Below are positions 33,231-39,877 of a stretch of DNA of 47,519 nucleotides, piece by piece (positions within the stretch are counted from its first letter, which is position 1; each line of letters starts with the position of its first letter). This DNA is from Victivallales bacterium (lineage in GTDB: Bacteria; Verrucomicrobiota; Lentisphaeria; Victivallales; UBA1829), in NCBI GenBank assembly GCA_016285345.1, contig JAEEQN010000022.1, positions 1 to 47,519 of the forward strand, written 5' to 3'. The translations under genes and the position numbers were made by a program. Under the pieces are notes generated by a model. It saw only the letters and a list, made by a program, of their open reading frames with translations, made no database searches and had not been told where the DNA came from.

Positions 33231-35373
33231 AACCGTCAGCGAGACCAGCATGAAGTTCCGCCGAATCGGCGGCTCCACCCAGCTCGTCATCGAATCCGCG
33301 AACGATTTCCGCAACGCCTATGAGCTCGATCCGGCGCACTGGACGCTCACCAGCATCCCCGCCAAAAACCTGCTCTGCCCCGCCGAATTCCTCGCCCTGA
33401 TCCCGCAGGACGCCTCCGGCCGCATCCACGTGAAGGACGTCCGCGCCCTCCTCAAGTGGGTCATCTCCACCGTCGCCGACCTCTCCGACTTCATCACCGC
33501 CGCCCCCGCGCTCCGCCTCGCCGCGCTGAACGCAGACGACGCCGACGGACTCCGCGCGAAGGAGACCGCCGAGCTCGCGCTGAAGCGCATCGGCTCCCAA
33601 AACACGTCCGCCATCACCATCGAACAGATCAACGAGTTCAAGACGCTTGTTTCCAACGCCCTCCAGAACGGCGACGGCATCATCCCGCCCGGCCCGGTCG
33701 AGGATGCGATCTCCGCCGAATGCATCAAGTTCGCCATGGCCGCCGTCGGCTCGCAGAAGGATATTTCCGGCACGGACGGCATCGGCGCCTCCGAACTCGA
33801 CATCTTCGAAGGGATGCTGAACGGTTTCCTCGCCTGGACCGACGAAGGCATCGCCCGCAAGGATGCGCTCTTCCCCTACGCGGACGCCACCGCCGGACTC
33901 TGGGGCGCATACCGGGCCGTCGCCGCCGACGTCGACGACTATTTCGAGAGCTGCCACGCCCTCGTTTTCGCCGGCGGACACGAATCCTCGTCCCAAGTCC
34001 CGACCAACACTTTCGACCCGAATGATTCCTCCTCCGTCGAGGACTTCTTCAAAAAGGCCCCGCTCGCGCCCGCCGATCCGGCGTGCATCCTGCACCTGAA
34101 CGAACGCGTGAACCCGAACCGCGCGGGCGCGCTGACCGCGTTCTTCGGGGCGTTCCGCGCCGCCGTCCCCGGCGACGCCGACGCCATCAGTGAAGCCGAG
34201 TGGACCGCGTTCAAAGCCGCCATCGCGCCCTATGGCGACTGGACCGGCCGCAAGAACACCGACAAACTCGACGGTCTCGACCTGGAACGCCTCCGCGCGG
34301 TCGCCGCGTCCAAGGCGTTCGAGAACATCCGCGCCATGATCGCCGAGGACACCGTGGTCTCCAACAACGTGACATGCTGCGACCTCGTCCGCAAGGTCAT
34401 TATCTGCCAGACCAACCTCCGCGAGTTCCTGAACAACTTCATCAACATGGAGGCGCTGTTCTCCCCCGAAAAACGCTCCTTCATCCTCGCGGGCAAGCTC
34501 GTCATGAACGGCTTCAACTTCCACATGTGCATGATCGTCCACGACGTCGCCGCGCACAAGAAGATCGCCGCCACCAGCAACGTCTGCGTGATGTACATCA
34601 ACGCCACCACCGGCACCGCACCCGCCGTCAAGTCCATGACGCTCGCCGTCGCGGTCACCGCCGGCACCATGCGCCGCCTCTTCGTCGGCAAGTCCGGCGT
34701 CTTCTACACACCGGACGGGCTCATCTGGGACGCCGTCATCACCGACCTCATCCAGCAGCCGGTCTCCCTGAAGGAAGCCATCCTCATGCCGTTCTACCGC
34801 ATCGGCGACATCATCTCGAGTCAGGCCGAAAAACACTTCGCCGCCAAGACCAATGCGTTCGAGGCCGACGTCACGAAAAACGTCGATTCCAAGCTCGCGG
34901 GCGGTGACCAACCGAAGAAGGAAGGCGGACTCAACATGCCCATGCTCATCATGGGCGGCGGCGTCGGCATCGCCGCGTTGGGCAGCAGCTTCGCGTTCAT
35001 GGCGAAGAGCCTCCAGGGCGTTTCAATCTGGCGCATCCTCGCAGTCCTCCTCGGCATCTTCATCATCATCTGCGCCCCGTTCGTGATCCTCTCGCTCCTG
35101 AAGCTCTTCCGCCGCAGCCTCACGCGCTTCCTCGAAGCCAACGGCTGCGCCCTGAACCGCGAAATGCGCCTCACGCTCGCCCTCGGCCGCATCTTCACCT
35201 ACGTCCCGCGCATCCCCGGCAAGTTCTCGCTCTACGCCATGAACACCGCCTCCGCGGGCGACGATCCCGACGCGGTCAAGTCCCCCGTCCTGAACATCGT
35301 CTACAGGCTCCTGATCCTCATCGTGATCATCCAGATCATCCTGCTCGTCGTCTTCAAGTTCTTCCTCAACTGA
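33217..35373 (+). CDS. Unknown 718-residue protein with three C-terminal membrane helices
   Basis: I do not recognise the family. Residues 1-~560 look soluble and helical, with no signal peptide and no known catalytic motif. There are several Asp-rich segments (e.g. EDAISAECIKFAMAAVGSQK and DISGTDGIGASELDIFEGML), the latter faintly EF-hand-like. Two hydrophobic segments follow at ~570-590 (PMLIMGGGVGIAALGSSFAF) and ~600-625 (ILAVLLGIFIIICAPFVILS), and a third ends the protein (VYRLLILIVIIQIILLVVF). The ATG at 33217 overlaps the WecA-like gene by 14 nt, has AGGAGA upstream and is followed by a strong terminator. This makes a two-gene operon and links it to surface-glycan synthesis by context only. 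Confidence 0.82.
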   Translation: MNNPETVSETSMKFRRIGGSTQLVIESANDFRNAYELDPAHWTLTSIPAKNLLCPAEFLALIPQDASGRIHVKDVRALLKWVISTVADLSDFITAAPALRLAALNADDADGLRAKETAELALKRIGSQNTSAITIEQINEFKTLVSNALQNGDGIIPPGPVEDAISAECIKFAMAAVGSQKDISGTDGIGASELDIFEGMLNGFLAWTDEGIARKDALFPYADATAGLWGAYRAVAADVDDYFESCHALVFAGGHESSSQVPTNTFDPNDSSSVEDFFKKAPLAPADPACILHLNERVNPNRAGALTAFFGAFRAAVPGDADAISEAEWTAFKAAIAPYGDWTGRKNTDKLDGLDLERLRAVAASKAFENIRAMIAEDTVVSNNVTCCDLVRKVIICQTNLREFLNNFINMEALFSPEKRSFILAGKLVMNGFNFHMCMIVHDVAAHKKIAATSNVCVMYINATTGTAPAVKSMTLAVAVTAGTMRRLFVGKSGVFYTPDGLIWDAVITDLIQQPVSLKEAILMPFYRIGDIISSQAEKHFAAKTNAFEADVTKNVDSKLAGGDQPKKEGGLNMPMLIMGGGVGIAALGSSFAFMAKSLQGVSIWRILAVLLGIFIIICAPFVILSLLKLFRRSLTRFLEANGCALNREMRLTLALGRIFTYVPRIPGKFSLYAMNTASAGDDPDAVKSPVLNIVYRLLILIVIIQIILLVVFKFFLN

Positions 35374-35415
35374 GCAGCACAAACAATCTCCGTGCGCGGG
35401 CGCAAGCCACGCACT

Positions 35416-35453
35416 GCCGCAGAGAAGGACCTGTCCTCCCTGCGGCTTTTTTT
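35416..35453 (+). terminator. Strong intrinsic terminator
   Basis: GCCGCAG (35416-35422) pairs with CTGCGGC (35440-35446) and is followed at once by seven T residues. An inner AGGACCTGTCCT extends the stem. Confidence 0.9.
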
Positions 35454-35537
35454 GCCCGGAACAGGCCGGCAAAACGTAACTTCCTAAACGATAGCCGGAA
35501 TTTGCCGGAAAACCGAATACAAAACGCGGTTTCCGTC

Positions 35538-35566
35538 TTGTTTTTTTACCGGAGGAATGTTATATT
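35538..35566 (+). promoter_or_regulatory. Promoter of the DUF805 gene
   Basis: TTGTTT (35538-35543), a 17-nt spacer, TATATT (35561-35566). The leader to ATG 35682 is ~110 nt and contains an 8-codon ATG...TGA mini-frame at 35578, without clear SD. Confidence 0.6.
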
Positions 35567-35681
35567 ATCTTCAAACATGAATCGCGATCATTCCACAGGA
35601 TGAATACGCCGCGCATGTTCTCTGAAAAACGCCCGTTCCAACCTACCACATATAACCCCAAACAACATAAGGTATTTCACC

Positions 35682-36041
35682 ATGGCAGCAATTACCGCTA
35701 ACGAAATCATCGACAACTTCAAGAAAGTCGTCACCACCCAGTACATCTGCTTCGACGGCAGAATGAGCCTCCGCGAATACTGGCTCTTCGCCCTCCCCGT
35801 GTACATCCTCGGTTTTGTCCCGGTCGTCGGACAGGTCCTGCTCCTCGCGCTCCTGCTCCCCACCATCGGCGCCACGACCCGCAGACTTCATGACACGGGC
35901 AAGACCGGCTGGTTCCAGCTCTGCGCCTTCATCTGCGGCATCGGATTCCTCATCCCGCTGTTCTTCTGCATCCAGGCCGGCGATCCCAACGAAAACCAGT
36001 ACGGCCCCGCTCCCGCCGGAACCTCCAATTCCGCCGAGTAA
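35682..36041 (+). CDS. DUF805 family inner-membrane protein
   Basis: A 119-residue protein of the DUF805 (YhaH/YhaI-like) family, whose function is unknown. Family landmarks are FDGRMSLREYWLFAL (the GRxxRxEYW motif), TTRRLHDTGKTGWFQL (the RRLHDxGxSGWW motif) and the C-terminal GDPNENQYGP (GxxGxNxYG). Hydrophobic helices fall at ~37-62 and ~80-97. It is monocistronic: it has its own promoter upstream and terminator downstream. Confidence 0.92.
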   Translation: MAAITANEIIDNFKKVVTTQYICFDGRMSLREYWLFALPVYILGFVPVVGQVLLLALLLPTIGATTRRLHDTGKTGWFQLCAFICGIGFLIPLFFCIQAGDPNENQYGPAPAGTSNSAE

Positions 36042-36072
36042 GCACATTTCGTACTGATCCAAGCACATCCCG

Positions 36073-36108
36073 TCCGCGTCCGCCATCCCCGGCAGACGCG
36101 GATTTTTT
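36073..36108 (+). terminator. Intrinsic terminator after the DUF805 gene
   Basis: TCCGCGTC (36073-36080) pairs with GACGCGGA (36095-36102), followed by TTTTTT. Confidence 0.85.
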
Positions 36109-36118
36109 CATTTCCCGC

Positions 36119-36146
36119 TTGTACTTTCCGGTTCCACGTGTATATT
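36119..36146 (+). promoter_or_regulatory. Promoter of the TM1266-like gene
   Basis: TTGTAC (36119-36124), a 16-nt spacer, TATATT (36141-36146), 63 nt before the ATG at 36209. Confidence 0.7.
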
Positions 36147-36208
36147 ATCCCCAGGCGCTTTCCGGTTCGCGGACGCCAACGCTCAAACCGCACGAAAGGA
36201 CATCCACC

Positions 36209-36460
36209 ATGAACGACTCCAAACGCATTTCCCTGCTCGGCGTCATCGTCGAGGACAACGCCGCTTCCGACCAGATCAACAAGATCCTGCACGCCTACAG
36301 CGAGTTCATCGTCGGGCGCATGGGCATCCCGTACCATTCCCGCGGCGTGAGCATCATCAGCGTCGTCCTGGACGCCGCCCCGGAAACCGCCTCCGCGCTC
36401 GCCGCCGAACTCGGCAAGATCGCCGGCGTCTCCTGCAACATCGTTTCCGCGAAGAACTGA
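36209..36460 (+). CDS. TM1266-family putative regulator of [FeFe]-hydrogenase maturation
   Basis: An 83-residue ACT/NikR-like small protein. The line ISLLGVIVEDNAASDQINKI, then FIVGRMGIPYHSRGVSIISV and LGKIAGVSCNIVSA match the TM1266 family, found beside iron-only hydrogenase and its maturases HydE/F/G in fermentative anaerobes. No hydrogenase gene is in the window, so this copy stands alone behind its own promoter. Start ATG 36209 follows GAAAGGA; the upstream extension of the frame has no start signal. The biochemical role of the family is not established. Confidence 0.85.
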   Translation: MNDSKRISLLGVIVEDNAASDQINKILHAYSEFIVGRMGIPYHSRGVSIISVVLDAAPETASALAAELGKIAGVSCNIVSAKN

Positions 36461-36475
36461 TCTCCGCCTCATAAT

Positions 36476-36507
36476 CCGCCGCACTCAGTTTTTTTGAGGT
36501 GCGGCGG
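36476..36507. other. Hairpin with T-rich loop between two small genes
   Basis: CCGCCGCACTCA (36476-36487) pairs with TGAGGTGCGGCGG (36495-36507) apart from one bulged base, around a GTTTTTT loop. The T-run is in the loop, so this is not a standard terminator; it precedes ATG 36535 by ~28 nt. Confidence 0.5.
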
Positions 36508-36534
36508 GGTGTAAAAAACAGAGCCCCCTGCCCC

Positions 36535-36846
36535 ATGCAAATCTTCCGCACGAACCTGACGCCCGGGATGACCGTTCTGCTGGTCGTCCTCGCGATCCTT
36601 TTCGCGGCGATCATAATCCCGCTTCTGCTGATCGCGGGGTTCGTCTGGCTCGTCTGCAATGCGATCACGGGCTGTTCTCCGCTCGAACTCTATCTCCGAC
36701 GCAAGGCGCGCCGCCGTCCATCGTTCGCTCAGGACGACTTCGAACAGGACGAGATTCACGAGACCGCCGCGTCCGGCGACGACACGATCGAATGCGAGGT
36801 CATCAGCGCCCGCACGTTCGACGAAAACGGGCAGGAAATCCGCTGA
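36535..36846 (+). CDS. Small single-pass membrane protein, unknown
   Basis: A 103-residue protein with one N-terminal membrane segment (~12-45: MTVLLVVLAILFAAIIIPLL, then LIAGFVWLVCNAITG) and a charged cytoplasmic tail (LRRKARRRPSFAQDDFEQDE) ending DENGQEIR. No family is recognised. A GTG at 36499 could give a 12-residue longer form that would start inside the hairpin; ATG 36535 is preferred although no good SD is seen. Located between the TM1266-like gene and the GH30 promoter. Confidence 0.65.
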   Translation: MQIFRTNLTPGMTVLLVVLAILFAAIIIPLLLIAGFVWLVCNAITGCSPLELYLRRKARRRPSFAQDDFEQDEIHETAASGDDTIECEVISARTFDENGQEIR

Positions 36847-36905
36847 CCCGTCCCCTGCCCTTTATCCGGCATCCGCCTTTTTTCCGGCTTTTTTTTGTTC
36901 GGCAC

Positions 36906-36934
36906 TTGCTTTTTCATGGTTTAGGTTCTATAGT
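36906..36934 (+). promoter_or_regulatory. Promoter of the GH30 gene
   Basis: TTGCTT (36906-36911), a 17-nt spacer, TATAGT (36929-36934), 47 nt before the ATG at 36982. Confidence 0.7.
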
Positions 36935-36981
36935 ATCGCCATATTCTGTAAAACCTCACTTTCATCGAAGGAATCACCGCC

Positions 36982-38535
36982 ATGAAAGCATCCTCCGTCC
37001 GCCGCATTCTCGTCCTCGCCGCAGCCATGCTCTGCACGGTCCTCGCCGCCCAGTCCAACCGCCGCACGTCCCCGGTCGTCGTGCTCGACCCGGCCAAGGG
37101 TTCGCCGTTCAACGGCGGCGTGTTCGAGGGCTGGGGCACCTCGCTCTGCTGGTGGGCGAACCGCGTCGGCTACAGCGACAAGCTCACGGATCTCGCCGTG
37201 GACGCGTTTTTCGACCAGACGAAGGGGCTGAAGCTCAACATCGTGCGCTACAACATCGGCGGCGGCGACGATCCCTCGCACCGGCACATCACGCGGTCCG
37301 ACTCGAACATGCCCGGATTCGCGCAGCCCGTCCGCAATGAAAACGGCGCGTTCGAGGTCGACGACGACGGCATCGTGATCTATCAGTACGACTGGGACCG
37401 CGACAAAAACCAGATGAACGTGCTCACGAAGCTCCTCAAGCGCAACCCCGACGCGCTCATCGAAGTCTTCTCCAACTCCCCGCCGTACTTCATGACCTGG
37501 AGCGGATGTTCCAGCGGCGGCGTGGGAGAACACAGAGGAAACAACCTCAGGCCGGAATACATTCCCGTTTTCGCCGAGTTTCTCGCCGACGTCGTGAAGC
37601 ACATGCGCGAAGACCTCCACATGAAGCTGAACAGCATCGACCCGTTCAACGAACCCTCATCCAATATCTGGGGCGCATACAGCAACAAGCAGGAAGGGTG
37701 CAACATCGGAGACAACAATGTCAAGAGCAGCGTCATCGTCGAACTTGACAAGGCGCTCCGCAGGCGCGGCGTCCGTGACGGCATTCTGCTCGCCGTCGCC
37801 GACGAGACCTCCATCGACCTCGCCATCGACACCTTCAAGGCGCTGTCCCCCGAGGCGAAAAAAGTTTCGGACCGCATTAACACCCACACCTACGGAGGCA
37901 GCCGCCGCGCCGAACTCCAGGCATTCGCAAAAGAACAGAAGAAGCATCTCTGGATGAGCGAGGTCGACGGCACCGGCACGCTCGGCGGACAGGCGGCGGG
38001 CGACATGGGCAGCCCGCTCTGGCTCGCATCGCGTATTATCACCGACGTAAACGGCATGATGCCTTCCGCCTGGGTCATCTGGCTCGTCGTCGACCGCCAC
38101 CGTTCCGATTTCAACAATATGGAACGCAACAACACCTCTCTCAAGGGTGCATACTGGGGAACCGGAATCTGCGACCACATCGAAGAAAAACTCCTCCTCG
38201 GCAAGCGCTACTACGCGTTCGGCCAGTTCACGCGCTACATCCGCCCCGGCGACCGCATCATCGCCTCCTCGCCGTCCACCCTCGCCGCATACAACCGCGA
38301 ATCCGGCAAGATCGTGGTCGTGGCTGTGAACAGCGCCGCGAACGAACGCCCCATGACGTTCGACCTCGCCGCGTTCCCAAGCATCCCCGCCGCGACCGCG
38401 AAGGTCATCCGCACCAGCGGCCAGGTGAACGCCGGGGAGAACTGGAACGAGGACATCCCGGCGGTCCCCGTCCGCGACAAAAAGCTCGCCGTCCGCCTCG
38501 CCCCGTTCTCCATCACCACGTTCGTGATCGAATAA
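36982..38535 (+). CDS. GH30 family glycoside hydrolase, probable endo-beta-1,6-galactanase type
   Basis: An exported retaining glycosidase of 517 residues. A signal peptide (MKASSVRRILVLAAAMLCTVLAA) is followed by a (beta/alpha)8 barrel with acid/base Glu224 in IDPFNEPSSNIWG and nucleophile Glu327 in HLWMSEVDGTG. A C-terminal beta-sandwich (RYIRPGDRIIASS onward) is typical of GH30. The N-terminal GWGTSLCWWANRVG and LNIVRYNIGGGDDP segments resemble the endo-beta-1,6-galactanase branch acting on arabinogalactan side chains; the specificity is inferred. It is monocistronic behind its own promoter. With the PL11 lyases it suits growth on pectin and its side chains. Confidence 0.88.
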   Translation: MKASSVRRILVLAAAMLCTVLAAQSNRRTSPVVVLDPAKGSPFNGGVFEGWGTSLCWWANRVGYSDKLTDLAVDAFFDQTKGLKLNIVRYNIGGGDDPSHRHITRSDSNMPGFAQPVRNENGAFEVDDDGIVIYQYDWDRDKNQMNVLTKLLKRNPDALIEVFSNSPPYFMTWSGCSSGGVGEHRGNNLRPEYIPVFAEFLADVVKHMREDLHMKLNSIDPFNEPSSNIWGAYSNKQEGCNIGDNNVKSSVIVELDKALRRRGVRDGILLAVADETSIDLAIDTFKALSPEAKKVSDRINTHTYGGSRRAELQAFAKEQKKHLWMSEVDGTGTLGGQAAGDMGSPLWLASRIITDVNGMMPSAWVIWLVVDRHRSDFNNMERNNTSLKGAYWGTGICDHIEEKLLLGKRYYAFGQFTRYIRPGDRIIASSPSTLAAYNRESGKIVVVAVNSAANERPMTFDLAAFPSIPAATAKVIRTSGQVNAGENWNEDIPAVPVRDKKLAVRLAPFSITTFVIE

Positions 38536-38655
38536 GACTCTACTCGTTCGAGATCGCCCCCGCCCCGTTGAACACGGAACGGAATCGACCGGGTATTCAT
38601 ATTCTCCTGACCTCGACAAAAACGGCTGTTTCCGGACAAAACGCGGCAAATCAGC

Positions 38656-38683
38656 TTGACTTTTCGTAAAGATGTGCTATATT
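38656..38683 (+). promoter_or_regulatory. Promoter of tRNA-Pro
   Basis: TTGACT (38656-38661), a 16-nt spacer, TATATT (38678-38683); the tRNA begins 30 nt after the -10. Confidence 0.85.
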
Positions 38684-38712
38684 GGTATGTTGCCGGAATC
38701 ATTCGGCATCGT

Positions 38713-38790
38713 CGGGATGTAGCGCAGCCTGGTTAGCGCGTTTGACTGGGGGTCAAAAGGTCGTGAGTTCAACTCTCATCATCCCGACCA
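38713..38790 (+). tRNA. tRNA-Pro (anticodon GGG), CCA encoded
   Basis: The cloverleaf can be drawn fully: acceptor CGGGATG (38713-38719) with CATCCCG (38780-38786); D stem GCGC/GCGC; anticodon stem TTTGA/TCAAA around loop CTGGGGG, giving anticodon GGG for codon CCC; T arm with loop TTCAACT. Discriminator A is followed by an encoded CCA. TTTTT follows immediately. The gene is the left border of a repeat-rich, gene-free stretch. Confidence 0.95.
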
Positions 38791-38801
38791 TTTTTGAGCT
38801 T

Positions 38802-38843
38802 AAATCACCATTTTTCATACATCGTGAAACATGGTGATTTTTT
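38802..38843 (+). terminator. AT-rich terminator-like hairpin after tRNA-Pro
   Basis: AAATCACCAT (38802-38811) pairs with ATGGTGATTT (38831-38840) and runs into TTTTTT. A competing stem, CGTGAAACA (38823-38831) with TGTTTCACG (38845-38853), overlaps it. Confidence 0.5.
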
Positions 38844-38859
38844 GTGTTTCACGATACGA

Positions 38860-39074
38860 ATCGTGGAAAAATCGTGGAAAAATCGTGGAAAACTTCTGAG
38901 CTCAGAATTTCTGTCCAGCCAGTTCAATCTAAAAAAGGAGCGACACGAAAAAACACTTTCCATCGGGCCATTGCCGAAAACCTCCTCCGTATCATGGCAT
39001 GCATTCAGGCTTTGAGGTGGGAAACCGGGATGATAGCCCTTCCTTTCCGTGATTTTCCACGATTTTTCCACGAT
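38860..39074. repeat. 11-bp direct repeats with inverted counterpart
   Basis: Three exact head-to-tail copies of ATCGTGGAAAA (38860-38892) face two exact inverted copies TTTTCCACGAT (39053-39074) across a 160-nt centre. Related half-sites (ATCGTGAAAC, GTTTCACGAT) lie just upstream at 38821-38854. Confidence 0.8.
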
Positions 39075-39318
39075 CTGAGGTTAAAAACGGCATTTTTGCC
39101 GCTACTGTTGAGGTGGAGGAATCTTCCGAAACACAAATCCAAAGGGATCCGGTTACATCGCCACCATGCAACCGGCCCAGCATTCCAACCTACTTGCGGT
39201 ACCTTTTCCCGCGCCACCCCTCGGCTTTCAAAGGAAGGCCAGCCGCCCAAGGGTATTAAACCCAACCGAATTAATCCTCTGTTGTTTCACTTTTGATGGG
39301 TACCTCTATTAATTCGAT

Positions 39319-39458
39319 CGGATGGATTTTCAGCAGATGGGCAAACAAGACAATGCAGGGAAATTTGAGCGTGGCTGAGTGAAGGCAACCACCGAAAATC
39401 TTACCAGTCGGACTTTGCCCGGATGCGAAAACAGCCGAAAACCAATGAATAGAGTGCC
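39319..39458 (+). repeat. Dispersed hairpin repeat, copy 2
   Basis: An inverted copy of the 19589-19731 element, starting CGGATGGATTTTCAGCAGA and ending near GAGTGCCC. The GTGG...CCAC core hairpin is only partly preserved here. It lies upstream of the sulfur-gene promoter at 39564. Confidence 0.8.
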
Positions 39459-39563
39459 CCCAATACCGCTCGAGAAAAAACCGTATTTTGGATGTGTGTC
39501 ATTTTGACTGTCCAAAATATTGTATCCACGCTGTAAAAACTACTGAAACAATCGGCAATCAGG

Positions 39564-39591
39564 CTTGACATTTTCATCTTTCGTGATATAT
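39564..39591 (+). promoter_or_regulatory. Strong promoter of the cystathionine gene pair
   Basis: TTGACA (39564-39569), a 16-nt spacer, TATATT (39586-39591). The start codon is ~287 nt further on, leaving an unusually long leader. Confidence 0.85.
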
Positions 39592-39877
39592 TGATTGATA
39601 ATATATGTTTCGCGTGGAGACTTGCGCGATGTTTTTTTAAGACAGAAACACAACTTGCCTGGTTGTGTATAGGAGACCCAATCAAAAAGAACTTGGCTTC
39701 ATTCCACATGGCGACCGGCTGGATCAGCCGGAGGCATCCGTGTGCCGTCGATCAAACACTAAGCCGGTACGGCAAAAAGCAGGCTTCGGCCAATTTCGAA
39801 ACAACATCATATCGCGAAGAAACAATCGGACCGATGTCGGCGCGATGTCATTTCCCCCGAAAGGAGCAGAACTGAAT
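39592..39877 (+). promoter_or_regulatory. Long structured 5' leader of the cystathionine gene, possible attenuator/riboregulator
   Basis: Right after the promoter, TCGCG (39610-39614) pairs with CGCGA (39625-39629) and is followed by seven T residues, like a small terminator. Further on are ACACAAC/GTTGTGT (39648-39668), CCGGCT/AGCCGG around 39716-39732, and ATCGCG...CGCGAT (near 39812-39846) enclosing ATCGG/CCGAT. I could not match any known SAM, SAH or T-box consensus. The SD AAAGGAG (39860-39866) ends it. Confidence 0.45.

Larger units (their letters stand above)
38791..39563. other. Gene-free, repeat-rich stretch downstream of tRNA-Pro
   Basis: No supported coding sequence lies here: the frames present have no SD, no family resemblance and run across palindromes. 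It holds an AT-rich terminator-like hairpin, an 11-bp repeat system in inverted halves, the palindrome TTCTGAGCTCAGAA (38894-38907), a 9-bp inverted pair CGAATTAAT/ATTAATTCG (39267-39275 with 39308-39316) and dispersed repeat copy 2. It may be a decayed element at a tRNA site, but no integrase or attachment duplication is visible. Confidence 0.6.

Noticed and set aside
36499..36534. GTG start at 36499 for the small membrane protein
   Set aside because: The codon lies inside the stem of a GC-rich hairpin and no SD precedes it; ATG 36535 was preferred, though the evidence is thin.
38860..39074. CRISPR array
   Set aside because: The units are 11 bp, directly abutting without spacers and partly inverted; no cas gene is present.
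38805..39296. Small frames in the tRNA-Pro flank on both strands
   Set aside because: They translate the 11-bp repeats into repetitive Phe/His/Asp or Lys/Ser/Trp strings, have no SD, and overlap each other on opposite strands.
38713..39563. Integrated mobile element at tRNA-Pro
   Set aside because: No integrase, transposase or duplicated tRNA 3' end was found in the window; kept only as a possibility for decayed DNA.
39592..39877. Known SAM riboswitch before the cystathionine gene
   Set aside because: The GGAGGGAC/GGCNNNGAAGCC/CGGCAACC-type core of S-box RNAs is absent, and no SAM-II or SAH core could be matched; only a generic structured leader is claimed.
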